Both the position numbers and the translations under genes were made by a program. 64,000 nucleotides of DNA from Streptomyces sp. B21-105. GTDB lineage: Bacteria; Actinomycetota; Actinomycetes; Streptomycetales; Streptomycetaceae. Shown in pieces: positions 8,792 to 17,848 of this stretch. The number at the start of each line of letters is the position of its first letter. The stretch's first letter is position 1. The stretch lies in the NCBI RefSeq assembly GCF_036898465.1, contig NZ_JARUMJ010000001.1:7316001-7380000 (forward strand), written 5' to 3'. The notes beneath the pieces are model-generated. The model saw nothing but the letters and a program-made list of their open reading frames with translations, had not been told where the DNA came from and did not search any database.

Positions 8792-9892
8792 TCAGTCCTG
8801 CCCGGACTCGCCCGCCCCGGCTTCGCCCCGCCCCGCCCCTGCCTGCCCCGCCCCTGCCTGCCCGGCACCTGCCTGCCCGGCACCTGCCTGTCCGGCTCCG
8901 GGCTGCGCGGCACCTGCCTGCCCCGGGACGCTCAGCCCCGCCCAGCTCGCCTCCGCGGCCCGGCGGCGCGGCCGCACGAGCCGCAGCCACACCAGCAGGA
9001 GCAGCAGACCCGCCGCGAGGAACGGCAGCGTCGCGCCGAACGCCACGGCGATCCAGCGCAGCACCGTCACGAACGCGCCCCAGCCGCCTGTCACCGCGTC
9101 CACGAAGCCCGGGTCGTCGTCCTCGACGGCCTCCACTACCGGCTTCTCCGCCAAGGTCAAGGTGATGGTCGCAAGGCTCGTGCGGTCCTTCAGAGAGGCC
9201 TGCTGGGCGAGCAGCGCCTCCAGCGCCGCCTCACGATTGCTCAGCTCGCCCTCCAGCGTGACCACGTCGCTCAGCTTGACGGCCCGGTCCATCAGCTCGC
9301 GGACCCGGGCGACGCTGACACGCTGCGAGGCGATCCGGCTCTCGACGTCGACGACCTGGTCGGTCACGTCCTGCGCCTTCGCCGTGCGCTCCAGCAGCTT
9401 GCCCGCGCCCTGGAGGGCGGCGAGCACGTCGTCGTACTTCTCGACCGGGATCCGCAGCACCACACGGGTCCGCTCGGCGTCGTCCTCGTCCCGGACGGTC
9501 GTCTCGTCGCCGACATAGCCGCCGGCGTTCTCGGTGGTCGTCCGCGCCTCGTCGAGGGCCTTGGAGACATCCTTGACCTGCACGGTCAGGGTGGCGGTGC
9601 GGATGATGCGGTTCGCGGCGGGCCTGGGCGCGGCGGTGGCTTTCGAGCCGCTCGCGCCCGCCCCCTCCTTCGCGCCCGCCCCTCCCTTCGCGTCGGCGTC
9701 CTGGGCGGCGCCCGCGTCCTGCGGGGCCGCCTCACCTGCGGCGGCCTTGTCGGACGCGGCGCTCCCGCTCTCGTCGCCCGCGTCGCTGCATCCGGCGAGC
9801 GTGAGGCCCGCGGCCAGCAGAAGGCCGGCCAGGGCGTGGGCGGGCCGTGCGGAACGGCGCGCGGGGCGTCCTGCGGAACGTCGTGTACGCAT
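8792..9892 (-). CDS. DUF4349 lipoprotein with repetitive C-terminal tail
   Basis: Predicted lipoprotein of 366 residues. The signal peptide ends in the lipobox LTLAGC (Cys about residue 33), followed by an acidic Ala-rich linker. The DUF4349 domain (about residues 90-270, starting at RIIRTATLTVQVKDVSKALD) contains a long predicted coiled coil. A membrane segment (ATLPFLAAGLLLLLVWLRLV) precedes a cytoplasmic tail made of GQAGA pentapeptide repeats. Start ATG 9892 was chosen from the signal peptide; an in-frame extension to 10075 has no support. Divergent from hemY. The family is common in cell envelopes but functionally unassigned. The tail repeat comes from six 15-base units in the DNA (8831-8920). 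Confidence 0.88.
   Translation of the reverse strand: MRTRRSAGRPARRSARPAHALAGLLLAAGLTLAGCSDAGDESGSAASDKAAAGEAAPQDAGAAQDADAKGGAGAKEGAGASGSKATAAPRPAANRIIRTATLTVQVKDVSKALDEARTTTENAGGYVGDETTVRDEDDAERTRVVLRIPVEKYDDVLAALQGAGKLLERTAKAQDVTDQVVDVESRIASQRVSVARVRELMDRAVKLSDVVTLEGELSNREAALEALLAQQASLKDRTSLATITLTLAEKPVVEAVEDDDPGFVDAVTGGWGAFVTVLRWIAVAFGATLPFLAAGLLLLLVWLRLVRPRRRAAEASWAGLSVPGQAGAAQPGAGQAGAGQAGAGQAGAGQAGAGRGEAGAGESGQD
8831..8920. repeat. Six tandem 15-base units in the DUF4349 gene tail
   Basis: Six consecutive 15-base units of the form CCCGGCACCTGCCTG (two variants) encode in-frame AGAGQ repeats in the C-terminal tail. Period 15 keeps the reading frame, so copy number can vary without disrupting the protein. 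Confidence 0.9.
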
Positions 9893-10065
9893 GGTGGGTG
9901 TCCCCCCGAGGGTGTGAACGGCTGATGACTGACCACTGACGCCTCTTCGACGCGCGGGCGGGCCCGGACGTTGGCGGCGAACGGTTCCGAAGAGGTCACG
10001 GTCGGGACGCGGGGAGGACACCGGGGCCCGGCGGCGGTGTCGGTGCGGTCTGAGAGAGTGGGGAC

Positions 10066-11523
10066 ATGAGCGCAAGGGGTACGGGCACGGGGCAGCACGT
10101 CGTCGTCGTGGGAGCCGGCATCGCCGGACTGGCCGCCGCCCACCGGCTGCTCGGGCGCGGGGCCCGGGTCACCGTGCTGGAGGCGTCGGACCGGGTCGGG
10201 GGCAAGCTGCTGCCCGGCGAGATCGCGGGCGTGCGCGTGGACTTCGGCGCCGAGTCGATGCTGGCGCGTCGGCCCGAGGCGATCGCCCTCGCGCGCGAGG
10301 CGGGTCTCGCCGACCGTCTGCAGCCGCCGGCCACCGCAGGCGCGTCGATCTGGAGCCGCGGCGCCCTGCGCCCCATGCCCAAGGGGCACGTCATGGGCGT
10401 CCCCGGCACGGGCGACGCCCTGTCCGGCGTCCTGTCCGAGGAAGGCGTCGCCCGGATCGAGCGCGACGCCGACCTGCCCCGCACGGAGATCGGGGAGGAC
10501 GTGGCGGTCGGCGAGTACGTGGCCGCCCGCCTGGGCCGTGAGGTCGTCGACCGCCTCGTCGAACCGCTGCTCGGCGGGGTGTACGCCGGGGACGCCTACC
10601 GGATCTCGATGCGCTCGGCCGTCCCCCAGCTCTTCCAGGCGGCGCGCGAGCACACCTCCCTGACGGAGGCCGTCCGCGGGATCCAGGCCAAGGCCGTCGC
10701 CAACCAGCAGACCGGGCCGGTTTTCATGGGGATCGAGGGCGGCGTGGGTTCCCTGCCGCTCGCGGTCGCCGGGTCCGTCGAGGCGCGCGGCGGAGAGATC
10801 CACACGCGCGTGCCGGTGAGCGGCCTGCGCCGCGATGCCGCGGGCGGCTGGCGCGTCACCGCCGGGCAGCGGGTGCTGCACGCCGACGCTGTGATCGTCG
10901 CCGTCCCCGCACCGGCCGCCGCCGGACTGCTGGCCCCCGAGGTTCCCGGCGCGGCGGCCGAGCTGCGCACGGTGGAGTACGCCTCCATGGCGCTGATCAC
11001 CCTGGCCTACCGGCGTGCCGGCACCACCCTGCCCGAAGGGAGCGGCTTCCTCGTCCCGCCCGTCGACGGACACACCATCAAGGCGTCCACGTTCGCCTCC
11101 CAGAAGTGGGGCTGGATCGCCGACGAGGACCCGGGCACGGTCGTCCTGCGCACCTCGGTGGGGCGCTACGGCGAGACGGAGATCCTCGGCCGCGAGGACG
11201 CCGACCTGGTCGCCGTGTCCCGGCACGACCTGCGGGAGGCCACCGGTCTGGCCGCCGCGCCCGTCGAAACCCGCGTCACCCGCTGGATGGACGGGTTGCC
11301 GCAGTACCCGGTGGGCCACCACGCGCGCGTGGCCCGCATCCGCCAGCACGTCGCGAAACTCCCCGGCCTCGCGGTGTGCGGCGCTCAGTACGACGGCGTG
11401 GGCATCCCGGCCTGCATCGCGAGCGCGTACGCCGCGGCCGACCAGCTCGGCGGCGACCTCGGCGCGGTACGGGCCCTCGCGGCCGACCCGGTGCAGAGTC
11501 AGCACGGCGGAGCGGGAGAATGA
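10066..11523 (+). CDS. hemY: Coproporphyrinogen III / protoporphyrinogen oxidase (HemY/CgoX)
   Basis: FAD- and O2-dependent oxidase of the HemY family, 485 residues. In actinobacteria these enzymes act as coproporphyrinogen III oxidase (CgoX) in the coproporphyrin-dependent haem pathway. The FAD-binding motif [20 protein letters not shown] is at about residues 10-29, followed by [10 protein letters not shown], and the C-terminal FAD contact is near [14 protein letters not shown]. No membrane segment is obvious. The stop overlaps or adjoins the hemQ start (ATGA at 11520), indicating an operon. Start 10066 has GAGAGTGGGGA upstream. It is often annotated hemG, but the family is HemY. Confidence 0.95.
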   Translation: MSARGTGTGQHVVVVGAGIAGLAAAHRLLGRGARVTVLEASDRVGGKLLPGEIAGVRVDFGAESMLARRPEAIALAREAGLADRLQPPATAGASIWSRGALRPMPKGHVMGVPGTGDALSGVLSEEGVARIERDADLPRTEIGEDVAVGEYVAARLGREVVDRLVEPLLGGVYAGDAYRISMRSAVPQLFQAAREHTSLTEAVRGIQAKAVANQQTGPVFMGIEGGVGSLPLAVAGSVEARGGEIHTRVPVSGLRRDAAGGWRVTAGQRVLHADAVIVAVPAPAAAGLLAPEVPGAAAELRTVEYASMALITLAYRRAGTTLPEGSGFLVPPVDGHTIKASTFASQKWGWIADEDPGTVVLRTSVGRYGETEILGREDADLVAVSRHDLREATGLAAAPVETRVTRWMDGLPQYPVGHHARVARIRQHVAKLPGLAVCGAQYDGVGIPACIASAYAAADQLGGDLGAVRALAADPVQSQHGGAGE

Positions 11524-11528
11524 GAACC

Positions 11529-12260
11529 ATGAGTGACGACGCCTCCACCACCGAGCCCGGCAGGATCCCGAACAAGGGCAAGCTGGCCAAGGACCTCAAC
11601 GAGGTCATCCGCTACACCCTGTGGTCCGTCTTCAAACTGAAGGACGCGCTTCCCGAGGACCGCGCCGGCCTCGCCGACGAGGTCCAGGAGCTGTTCGACC
11701 AGCTCACCGCCAAGGACGTGACGATCCGCGGCACGTACGACCTGTCCGGTCTGCGCGCCGACGCCGACGTCATGATCTGGTGGCACGCCGAGACCGCCGA
11801 CCAGCTCCAGGAGGCGTACAACCTCTTCCGCCGCACGAAGCTGGGCCGCGCCCTCGAGCCGGTCTGGTCGAACATGGCGCTGCACCGCCCCGCCGAGTTC
11901 AACCGCTCGCACATCCCGGCGTTCCTCGCCGACGAGACGGCCCGCGACTACGTGAGCGTCTACCCCTTCGTACGCTCCTACGACTGGTACCTGCTGCCCG
12001 ACGAGGACCGCCGACGCATGCTCGCCGACCACGGCAAGATGGCCCGCGGCTATCCGGACGTCCGCGCCAACACGGTCGCCTCGTTCTCGCTGGGCGACTA
12101 CGAGTGGATCCTGGCCTTCGAGGCCGACGAACTGCACCGCATCGTCGACCTCATGCGCCACCTGCGTGCCTCGGAGGCCCGTATGCACGTCCGCGAGGAG
12201 GTCCCGTTCTACACGGGCCGCCGCAAGTCCGTGGCAGATCTGGTAGCCGGGCTGGCCTGA
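11529..12260 (+). CDS. hemQ: Coproheme decarboxylase (ChdC/HemQ)
   Basis: Chlorite-dismutase-fold enzyme that oxidatively decarboxylates coprohaem to haem b, the last step of the coproporphyrin pathway. With ATG 11529 it is 243 residues; an upstream ATG at 11520 overlapping the hemY stop would add three. Recognisable segments are [54 protein letters not shown] (containing the Tyr expected for the actinobacterial active site), [15 protein letters not shown] with the His expected as proximal haem ligand, and [20 protein letters not shown]. It ends before a strong bidirectional terminator. Confidence 0.95.
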   Translation: MSDDASTTEPGRIPNKGKLAKDLNEVIRYTLWSVFKLKDALPEDRAGLADEVQELFDQLTAKDVTIRGTYDLSGLRADADVMIWWHAETADQLQEAYNLFRRTKLGRALEPVWSNMALHRPAEFNRSHIPAFLADETARDYVSVYPFVRSYDWYLLPDEDRRRMLADHGKMARGYPDVRANTVASFSLGDYEWILAFEADELHRIVDLMRHLRASEARMHVREEVPFYTGRRKSVADLVAGLA

Positions 12261-12357
12261 CCCCTCTGAGAGCCACCTGGGCCGTGTCGACGTGCGGCGG
12301 GCGGGGCTACGTGGACCGTACCGCCAGGCGGCGGCGCCAAGTGGACCGTGGGGCATG

Positions 12358-12401
12358 CGGCGGGGCCGCGTGGGCGCGACCGGCCCCACGCGGCCCCGCC
12401 G
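12358..12401. terminator. Bidirectional intrinsic-type hairpin between hemQ and the hydrolase gene
   Basis: Arms of 17 bases (12358-12374 and 12385-12401) pair perfectly around a 10-base loop, in the spacer between two convergent genes. There is no U tract, as is common in Streptomyces. Two GTGGACCGT direct repeats lie just upstream. Confidence 0.8.
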
Positions 12402-12414
12402 TCGTCCGACGGCT

Positions 12415-14001
12415 TTATCGTGACGCGAGCGGTTTCGGCTCCGCGTGCGCCGCGCAGGCCGAGCGCCGGGCCGGGAGCCGTCCCTCCAGCAGATACGCCT
12501 CGAGGTGCCCGTTGACGCAGCGGTTGGGGCCCCCCGCGATGCCATGGGTGCCGGCGTCCCGCTCCGTCACCAGCACCGACCCCGACAGGCGGCGGTGCAT
12601 CTCGAGCGCCCCGTCGTAAGGCGCGGCGGCGTCGCGTTCGGCGGCCAGGATCAGCGTCGGCGGCAGCTCGCCCGGCCCCGTCCGCACATCGAGCGGCCGT
12701 TGCCGGGGCGCAGGCCAGTACGCGCAGGGCAGGTTCGCCCACACGTTGTCCCAGGTCTCGAACGGCGCGACGCGCGCGAGGCGCGTGTTGTCGCGGTCCC
12801 ACACCTTCCAGTCCGTCGGCCACGGCGCGTCGTTGCACTCCACGGCCGTGTACACGGCGTTCGCGTTCTCCGCCTCCGTCGCGGCGCCCCGCACCGGAGC
12901 GGCCTGCGCGATCAGCTGCTTCGGGTCGCCCTTCAGATACTCCGACAGCGCCTGCGCGCGAGCGGGCCAGTAGTCGTCGTAGTACCCGGCCTGCAGGAAC
13001 GCGCCCTGGAGCTGGCCCGGCCCGACCTTCCCGCCGGCCGGCTCCGCGGACAGCCGGGCCCGCGCCCGCTCATAGCTGACCAGCACCTCCTCCGCGGTGT
13101 CGCCGAGGCCGTACACGTCGTCGTGCGCGGCGATCCACTCACGGATGTCCGTCCAGCGGCTCTCGAACGCCATCGACTGGTCGAGGTTGTTGCGGTACCA
13201 GATCTGCGCCGGGTCCGGGTTCACGGCCGCGTCGAACACCATGCGCCGCACGTGGGAGGGGAACAGCGTCGCGTAGACCGCCCCGAAGTAGGTGCCGTAC
13301 GACGCGCCCATGAACGTCAGCCGTTCCTCGCCCAGCGCGGCCCGCAGCACGTCCAGGTCGCGGGCGTTGTTGAGCGAGTTGTAGTGCCGCAGCGCGCCGC
13401 CCGCCCGCTTCGCGCAGCCCCGCGCGTACGCCTTGGCCTGCGCGATGCGCTCCCTTTTGTACGACTCCGAGGGATGCGTCGGCGCGGGGGAGGGGCCTTT
13501 GAAGAAGCGCTTGGGGTCCTGGCAGGACAGGGGCGCCGAGCGGCCGACCCCGCGCGGGTCGTAGCCGACGAGGTCGTAGGCCGCGCCGATGCGCTTCCAC
13601 TCCGGCAGGAGTCCGATCAGCGGGAAGTACAGTCCCGAGCCGCCCGGTCCGCCCGGGTTGAAGACCAGGGCGCCCTGCCGGGGGACCCGGTGTTTGCTGT
13701 TGTGCGGGTCCCGGTGGGTGGCCTGCACCCGGCTGACGGTCAGTTTGATCTGCTTGCCGTCCGGACGGGCGTAGTCCAGTGGTACGGCGACCGTGCCGCA
13801 CTGCATCGCGGCGGGCAGCTCCTCCGCCTCGGCACAGGCCCCGAAGGCGGCGCCCTTCGCCGCGGCCCGTGCGGCGGCGAGCGCCACGCCGGACGCCGGG
13901 GAGTGTCGAGGGGCCGGGCCCGGGACGCCGCCCGCCGGAACGGCGGAGAGGGCGGTCAGCAGCAGGGCTCCTGCGGCCGAGTGGAGGGCGGCGGCTCTCA
14001 T
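12415..14001 (-). CDS. Secreted alpha/beta hydrolase, tripeptidyl aminopeptidase-like
   Basis: Exported serine hydrolase of 528 residues (SlpD/Tap-type aminopeptidase family). The signal peptide spans about residues 1-30 (AALHSAAGALLLTALSAVPA). NPGGPGGSG forms the oxyanion region, and the nucleophile Ser is in MGASYGTYFG. Acid and base candidates are Asp in LAAERDAAAPYDGALEM and His in DAGTHGIAGGPNRC; a C-terminal TAP-like domain is present. Start ATG 14001 was chosen for the signal peptide and a GAAGGGA ribosome-binding site; the frame extends to 14091 without support. It probably releases N-terminal tripeptides from extracellular proteins, but related family members hydrolyse esters or prolyl substrates. 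Confidence 0.9.
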   Translation of the reverse strand: MRAAALHSAAGALLLTALSAVPAGGVPGPAPRHSPASGVALAAARAAAKGAAFGACAEAEELPAAMQCGTVAVPLDYARPDGKQIKLTVSRVQATHRDPHNSKHRVPRQGALVFNPGGPGGSGLYFPLIGLLPEWKRIGAAYDLVGYDPRGVGRSAPLSCQDPKRFFKGPSPAPTHPSESYKRERIAQAKAYARGCAKRAGGALRHYNSLNNARDLDVLRAALGEERLTFMGASYGTYFGAVYATLFPSHVRRMVFDAAVNPDPAQIWYRNNLDQSMAFESRWTDIREWIAAHDDVYGLGDTAEEVLVSYERARARLSAEPAGGKVGPGQLQGAFLQAGYYDDYWPARAQALSEYLKGDPKQLIAQAAPVRGAATEAENANAVYTAVECNDAPWPTDWKVWDRDNTRLARVAPFETWDNVWANLPCAYWPAPRQRPLDVRTGPGELPPTLILAAERDAAAPYDGALEMHRRLSGSVLVTERDAGTHGIAGGPNRCVNGHLEAYLLEGRLPARRSACAAHAEPKPLASR

Positions 14002-14263
14002 CGGGGTCCCTTCGATGCACGGCGGCGACAGAAGGGATGTTTGGTGCGGTGGTGGGGGAAGGCAAGCACCGGTGACGAGTGTCGGCGCCAATGCCCCCTG
14101 TGCGCCCCCGACTGGTGCAGCGCGCCCCCATCCGGGCGGGGCCCGCTCACCCGGAGTCAGGTTCTGGGGCCGGGGGCGGCGGACTGGACGCGGGCGGCGG
14201 AAGCGGCCAGGGGGAGCGGGCGGCGGGAGCGGCTGGGGGAGCGCGTACGTGGGATGCGGACGG

Positions 14264-14983
14264 CTACGTGGTGAGCGGCACGACCGGTCCGGGGTCGGTC
14301 GTCGGACCCGGTGGGGCGGGTGAGCGGCTCAGGGGCGGCGTGACGTCGGCGGCCATGTCCCGGGCGAGGGCGTCGAAGTCGACGTACCCGGTGGCCTCCA
14401 AGACCTTGATGTGGTCCAGCACGGTGGTGTTGGCGTCGTCGGCGAGTGCCCGGACCAGGGAGTTGCGGGTGCTAGCCCGTACCTGGGCGACGACGGAGAA
14501 CACCCGGCCGTGCGCGAGACGCAGGGTGTTGGCGAACTGCCAGTCGTACTGGCGGCCCTGGGCCGCGGTCAGCTCCCTCAGCCAGCCCTGCTGTTGGTCG
14601 GTGGGTTCGTTCGGAAGCGGGAGGCCCAGCTGGGAAGCGACGGCGCGGACCCGCTCGTCCAGGAACGCGTGTCCCTCGACGAGGTGCCGGCCCGCCGTGC
14701 GCACCGCCTCGGCGGTGCCCTTCGTCTCCGCCTCGCGGCCGGCGGGCAGCTCCCACAGTCCCGCCAGCCGGACCTTGGTGACGAACTCCCGGTCCAGCGC
14801 GGACAGCGGGCCGTACTGGGTCGACACGGTCTGCGCGTTGAGCAGGTCCACACCGCTGTCCGCCCGGTCGGTGTACGACCAGATCGGGAAGACCAGCGCT
14901 GCGAGGGTGGCGGCCAGGCACGTGATGATGAGCCCGGTACCGCTGAAGATGCCTCTGCCCTGGACCGGGGGTCGCGGTCGCAT
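14264..14983 (-). CDS. DUF4142 domain-containing membrane-anchored protein
   Basis: Protein of 239 residues. An uncleaved signal anchor (TGLIITCLAATLAALVFPIW) lies near residues 15-35. A four-helix ferritin-like DUF4142 domain spans about residues 55-215, with repeated His/Glu-rich helices (TAGRHLVEGHAFLDERVRAV, FANTLRLAHGRVFSVVAQVR). A Pro-rich tail follows. Start ATG 14983 has a perfect AGGAGG upstream; the open frame extends to 15013. DUF4142 proteins are extracytoplasmic and functionally unassigned; the helical fold suggests metal or ligand binding. It is separated by 262 bases from the hydrolase gene on the same strand. Confidence 0.87.
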   Translation of the reverse strand: MRPRPPVQGRGIFSGTGLIITCLAATLAALVFPIWSYTDRADSGVDLLNAQTVSTQYGPLSALDREFVTKVRLAGLWELPAGREAETKGTAEAVRTAGRHLVEGHAFLDERVRAVASQLGLPLPNEPTDQQQGWLRELTAAQGRQYDWQFANTLRLAHGRVFSVVAQVRASTRNSLVRALADDANTTVLDHIKVLEATGYVDFDALARDMAADVTPPLSRSPAPPGPTTDPGPVVPLTT

Positions 14984-15225
14984 GGTGCCTCCTGCTTGCG
15001 GCACTGCACGCAAGTGCGCTTCGGTGGTGGAACTGGATGTTCTGGAATGTTACTGCGCCGGTTGTGTGAATTTCCGTCCACCGGTGAACAGTTGGATCCC
15101 GGGCATACCAGGTGAAACGGAGGGTGTGGGCGGGTGGTGAAAGTGGGGGAAACAGGCGGTAAACGGTTGATGGCCGTGTCGAGCGGCGACCGGTGTTAAC
15201 CCCGGCACACTTCGGGCGTTCGCCC

Positions 15226-15282
15226 GGGGGCGGGGGCGGGGGCGGGGGCGGGGGCGGGGGCGGGCGGGGCGGGGGCGGGGGG
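15226..15282. repeat. GGGGGC tandem tract (G-quadruplex-prone)
   Basis: A nearly uninterrupted run of GGGGGC hexamers on the + strand, about 57 bases, lies in the 383-base spacer 14984-15366 between the DUF4142 and DUF692 genes. It contains more than eight runs of four or five G. The rest of the spacer shows no gene. The open frames that cross it are proline- or glycine-only. Confidence 0.85.
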
Positions 15283-15366
15283 CCCAGGGTGACGGTGTGG
15301 GAGGCATCGGCGGTTTCAGCGGGGTCGGCTCCGGCCGCGGCGAACCCGGCGGTGTTGGATTCCGCC

Positions 15367-16875
15367 TCACCGGCGGATCAGCGACCGCCCCACCTGCCTG
15401 AGCCCTGGCCCGAGGCCGAGTCGCGACGTAGGGCGCGGGGCGGGGCCTGAGCGGTCCAGCCACCAGCGGCGCAGGTCGCGGCGGGCACGCCCCTCCGCGG
15501 GGCGGCCCTCCCGCAGGAGCTGCGCGGCGAAGTCGAGGGCGTCCTGACGGTAGCCGCCGTGCATCGGGTGACCCTGGGCGTAGGCGACGAAAGCCGATCG
15601 GTAACCGCTTCCCAGGATCAACGGAAGCTCCGGCGCCACCTTCGCCACCACGTCCGCCCGCTTCGCCGCCAACGCTCGCGCCTGGACGCCGAGTCGCACT
15701 CGGTCGAAACCCTCCGGAACCGGTGTCCCGGCGACCAGCGCGGACAGCAGGGCCGTCTGGGCGAGGCCGAGACGCTGGCGGACGGCCTCGCCGGAGGCGG
15801 TCCGCTCCGGCGTCCCGGCACCGGCGTCGGCCGTGGCGCCGGCTGCTTGCGCACCTTCGGCGCAGACGGTCGCAGTGGTGGCAGAGGCGGTGGTCGGGGC
15901 TGTGGCGGTCGCGGTTGCGGCGCCGGCTCCCGCCGCGACGGCCCCGGTCGTGACGGCCCGCTCCGCAGCTCCGGTCCGAGCCGGGACGGCGGTCCGCGCG
16001 GCCCTCGGCACGACGTGCGCGTCGGCGTGCACCGTCGCGCCGCGCATCGCCGCGCCGAGCGCCACAGCCTCCCGGATCGCGCCCAACTCCCGCTTCAGCT
16101 CCGACGGTTCGGGGAAGTTCTCGTCCCGCTCCAACAGCACTCCCGGCGGCGACACCCTGGACGCGAGGTCGGTCAGGACGTCGAGGACCGGCCGGGGCAC
16201 CGGATGGGCGTGACTGTCGTGCCAGACGCCGTCCCGCTCGAACCCGCCCGCGACATGGACGTAGGCGATGGCCTCCAACGGCAGTTCGGCGAGCGCCTTG
16301 GCGGGATCCTCACCCCGGTTGACGTGGTTGGTGTGCAGGTTGGCCACGTCGACGAGCAGGCGCACCCCGGTGCGGTCGGCCAGCTCGTACAGGAACTGCC
16401 CCTCGGTCATCTCCTCGCCGGGCCACGCCACCAGCGCTGCGATGTTCTCGACGGCCAGCGGGACGGGCAGCGCCGCCTGCGCGATGCGCACGTTCTCGCA
16501 CAGCACGTCGAGCGCGTCCCGGGTGCGCGGCACGGGCAGCAGATGCCCGGCCTCCAGCCGTGCGGACGCCGTCAGCGGACCGCCCGCGCGGACGAACGCG
16601 ATGTGCTCGGTGACCATAGGGGAGCCGAGGGCCTCGGCCCGCTCGGCGAGAGCGGTGAGCCGGCCCGCGCCGGGGCGCTCCGCGTCGCCGAGCCCGAGCG
16701 AGACGCCGTGCGGGATCACGGTGACCCCGCGTTCGCGCAGCCGCAGCAGCGAGCCCGGCAGGTGGCCGGGACACACGTTCTCGGCGACGGCCTCGACCCA
16801 GTCGATGCCCTGCATGCGCTCCACGGCGTCCGCGATCTCCGGCCGCCAGCCGATCCCCGTTCCCAGTCGCACCAT
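15367..16875 (-). CDS. DUF692 (MNIO-type) oxygenase fused to a C-terminal helical domain
   Basis: N-terminal DUF692 domain (about residues 1-285) of the multinuclear non-haem iron oxidative enzyme family (MbnB, TglH, ChrH), which modify Cys or other residues of peptides. Likely metal-ligand segments are visible: [60 protein letters not shown] and LLERDENFP. An Ala/Thr-rich linker (about 300-370) leads to a helical C-terminal domain (about 385-470, [20 protein letters not shown] to [14 protein letters not shown]). Its pattern resembles the DUF2063-like partner proteins of MNIO enzymes. Total 502 residues. Start ATG 16875 has GAAGGAGG upstream. No precursor peptide gene is visible nearby. Confidence 0.85.
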   Translation of the reverse strand: MVRLGTGIGWRPEIADAVERMQGIDWVEAVAENVCPGHLPGSLLRLRERGVTVIPHGVSLGLGDAERPGAGRLTALAERAEALGSPMVTEHIAFVRAGGPLTASARLEAGHLLPVPRTRDALDVLCENVRIAQAALPVPLAVENIAALVAWPGEEMTEGQFLYELADRTGVRLLVDVANLHTNHVNRGEDPAKALAELPLEAIAYVHVAGGFERDGVWHDSHAHPVPRPVLDVLTDLASRVSPPGVLLERDENFPEPSELKRELGAIREAVALGAAMRGATVHADAHVVPRAARTAVPARTGAAERAVTTGAVAAGAGAATATATAPTTASATTATVCAEGAQAAGATADAGAGTPERTASGEAVRQRLGLAQTALLSALVAGTPVPEGFDRVRLGVQARALAAKRADVVAKVAPELPLILGSGYRSAFVAYAQGHPMHGGYRQDALDFAAQLLREGRPAEGRARRDLRRWWLDRSGPAPRPTSRLGLGPGLRQVGRSLIRR

Positions 16876-17109
16876 GGTCCCCCGCCTCCTTCGTCCCCCT
16901 GCACGGTGACGGTGATATGACCCCGCGGTCCGCGCCCGAACCGCGCCCGGCCCTGCTTCAGAGCAACATTTGAGGTTCGGCACGGCAGGACGCCGGGGGG
17001 CGGGGGCCGGGCCTCGATGCGACGTGGAGGCCGCGAGGCCGCGAGGGGGCGAGGGGGCGCGGAGGGTCGGGGTCGGGGGGCAGGGGGGGAGCGCGGAGAA
17101 CGCGAGGGA

Positions 17110-17811
17110 TCAGCGGGCGCGCAGGGCCGGATGGTCCGCGACGACCGTGCAGCTGCCCGGCGCGATCTCGGTGAACCCCGCGTCCCGGACCAGCGGCAGT
17201 CCGGCCGCCGTCAACTCGGACCAGCGCCGCGGCGGTGCGGTCCGCACGGCGAGCGGAAAGCCCTCCTCGCGCCATGCGGCCCGCTCCGCGTCGGACAGCT
17301 CCCACCAGGCGAGCTGAGCGCCGTGCCCGGCCTGCGCCATCGCCTTCCCCGCCGACATGTCCACCTCGGGGCTCATCCACAGCACGACAGTCCCCGGCTC
17401 CACGGCGCCGGGCGGCTGCGGGTCGTCGAGCTCGGTTCCGGAGACCTGGAGCTTCGCCAGCTCCTTCGGCCAGCCGTCCAGCGGCACGGGCGGGAACACC
17501 CGCACCTGTGCCGACTTCCCGGTGACGGTGATGCCGGGCAGCTCCGCCGCCCGCCGCCACTCCGCCCCCCGGGCCCGCCGCACCACCTTGCGGATCCGGG
17601 CGTCCTGCCAGTCCCGCATGACCTGAGCCCACTCCCCGTCCCCGACGGACCGCTCGTCCCCGAGCATGACGAGCACGGCCCGCGCGGCGGTCTCCAGGGC
17701 GTCGACGCGCGCGGGGGGAGCGGACTTCTCCACCTGCACGACGAGGGGCAGCACGAACTGCGGTGCCCGGTCACGGGGGTTCGGCTCGGTCTGGAACGGA
17801 CTCTCACTCAC
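17110..17811 (-). CDS. Peptidyl-tRNA hydrolase, PTH2-type
   Basis: 233-residue protein with a C-terminal PTH2-like domain. The family hallmark, MSAGKAMAQAGHGAQLAWWE (about residues 150-169), contains the catalytic-region Lys, Gln and His residues, and the C-terminal GSCTVVADHPA strand completes the fold. The N-terminal 100 residues are actinobacterial-specific. Expected role: hydrolysis of the ester between peptide and tRNA after ribosome drop-off, alongside the standard Pth. Start ATG 17811. It diverges from the ABC ATPase gene with only 37 bases between starts, so promoters must overlap or one mRNA is nearly leaderless. The 16876-17109 spacer to the DUF692 gene is GC-rich and empty. Confidence 0.82.
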   Translation of the reverse strand: MSESPFQTEPNPRDRAPQFVLPLVVQVEKSAPPARVDALETAARAVLVMLGDERSVGDGEWAQVMRDWQDARIRKVVRRARGAEWRRAAELPGITVTGKSAQVRVFPPVPLDGWPKELAKLQVSGTELDDPQPPGAVEPGTVVLWMSPEVDMSAGKAMAQAGHGAQLAWWELSDAERAAWREEGFPLAVRTAPPRRWSELTAAGLPLVRDAGFTEIAPGSCTVVADHPALRAR

Positions 17812-17848
17812 CCGCGCAGGCTACTGGACCCGCGAGAGGATGTTCCTC

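Noticed and set aside
15050..15463. Pro/Arg-repeat frame opposite the GGGGGC tract, considered as a precursor peptide for the DUF692 enzyme
   Set aside because: Contains no Cys cluster or leader-like helix; it is only the complement of the G tract and lacks a start signal.
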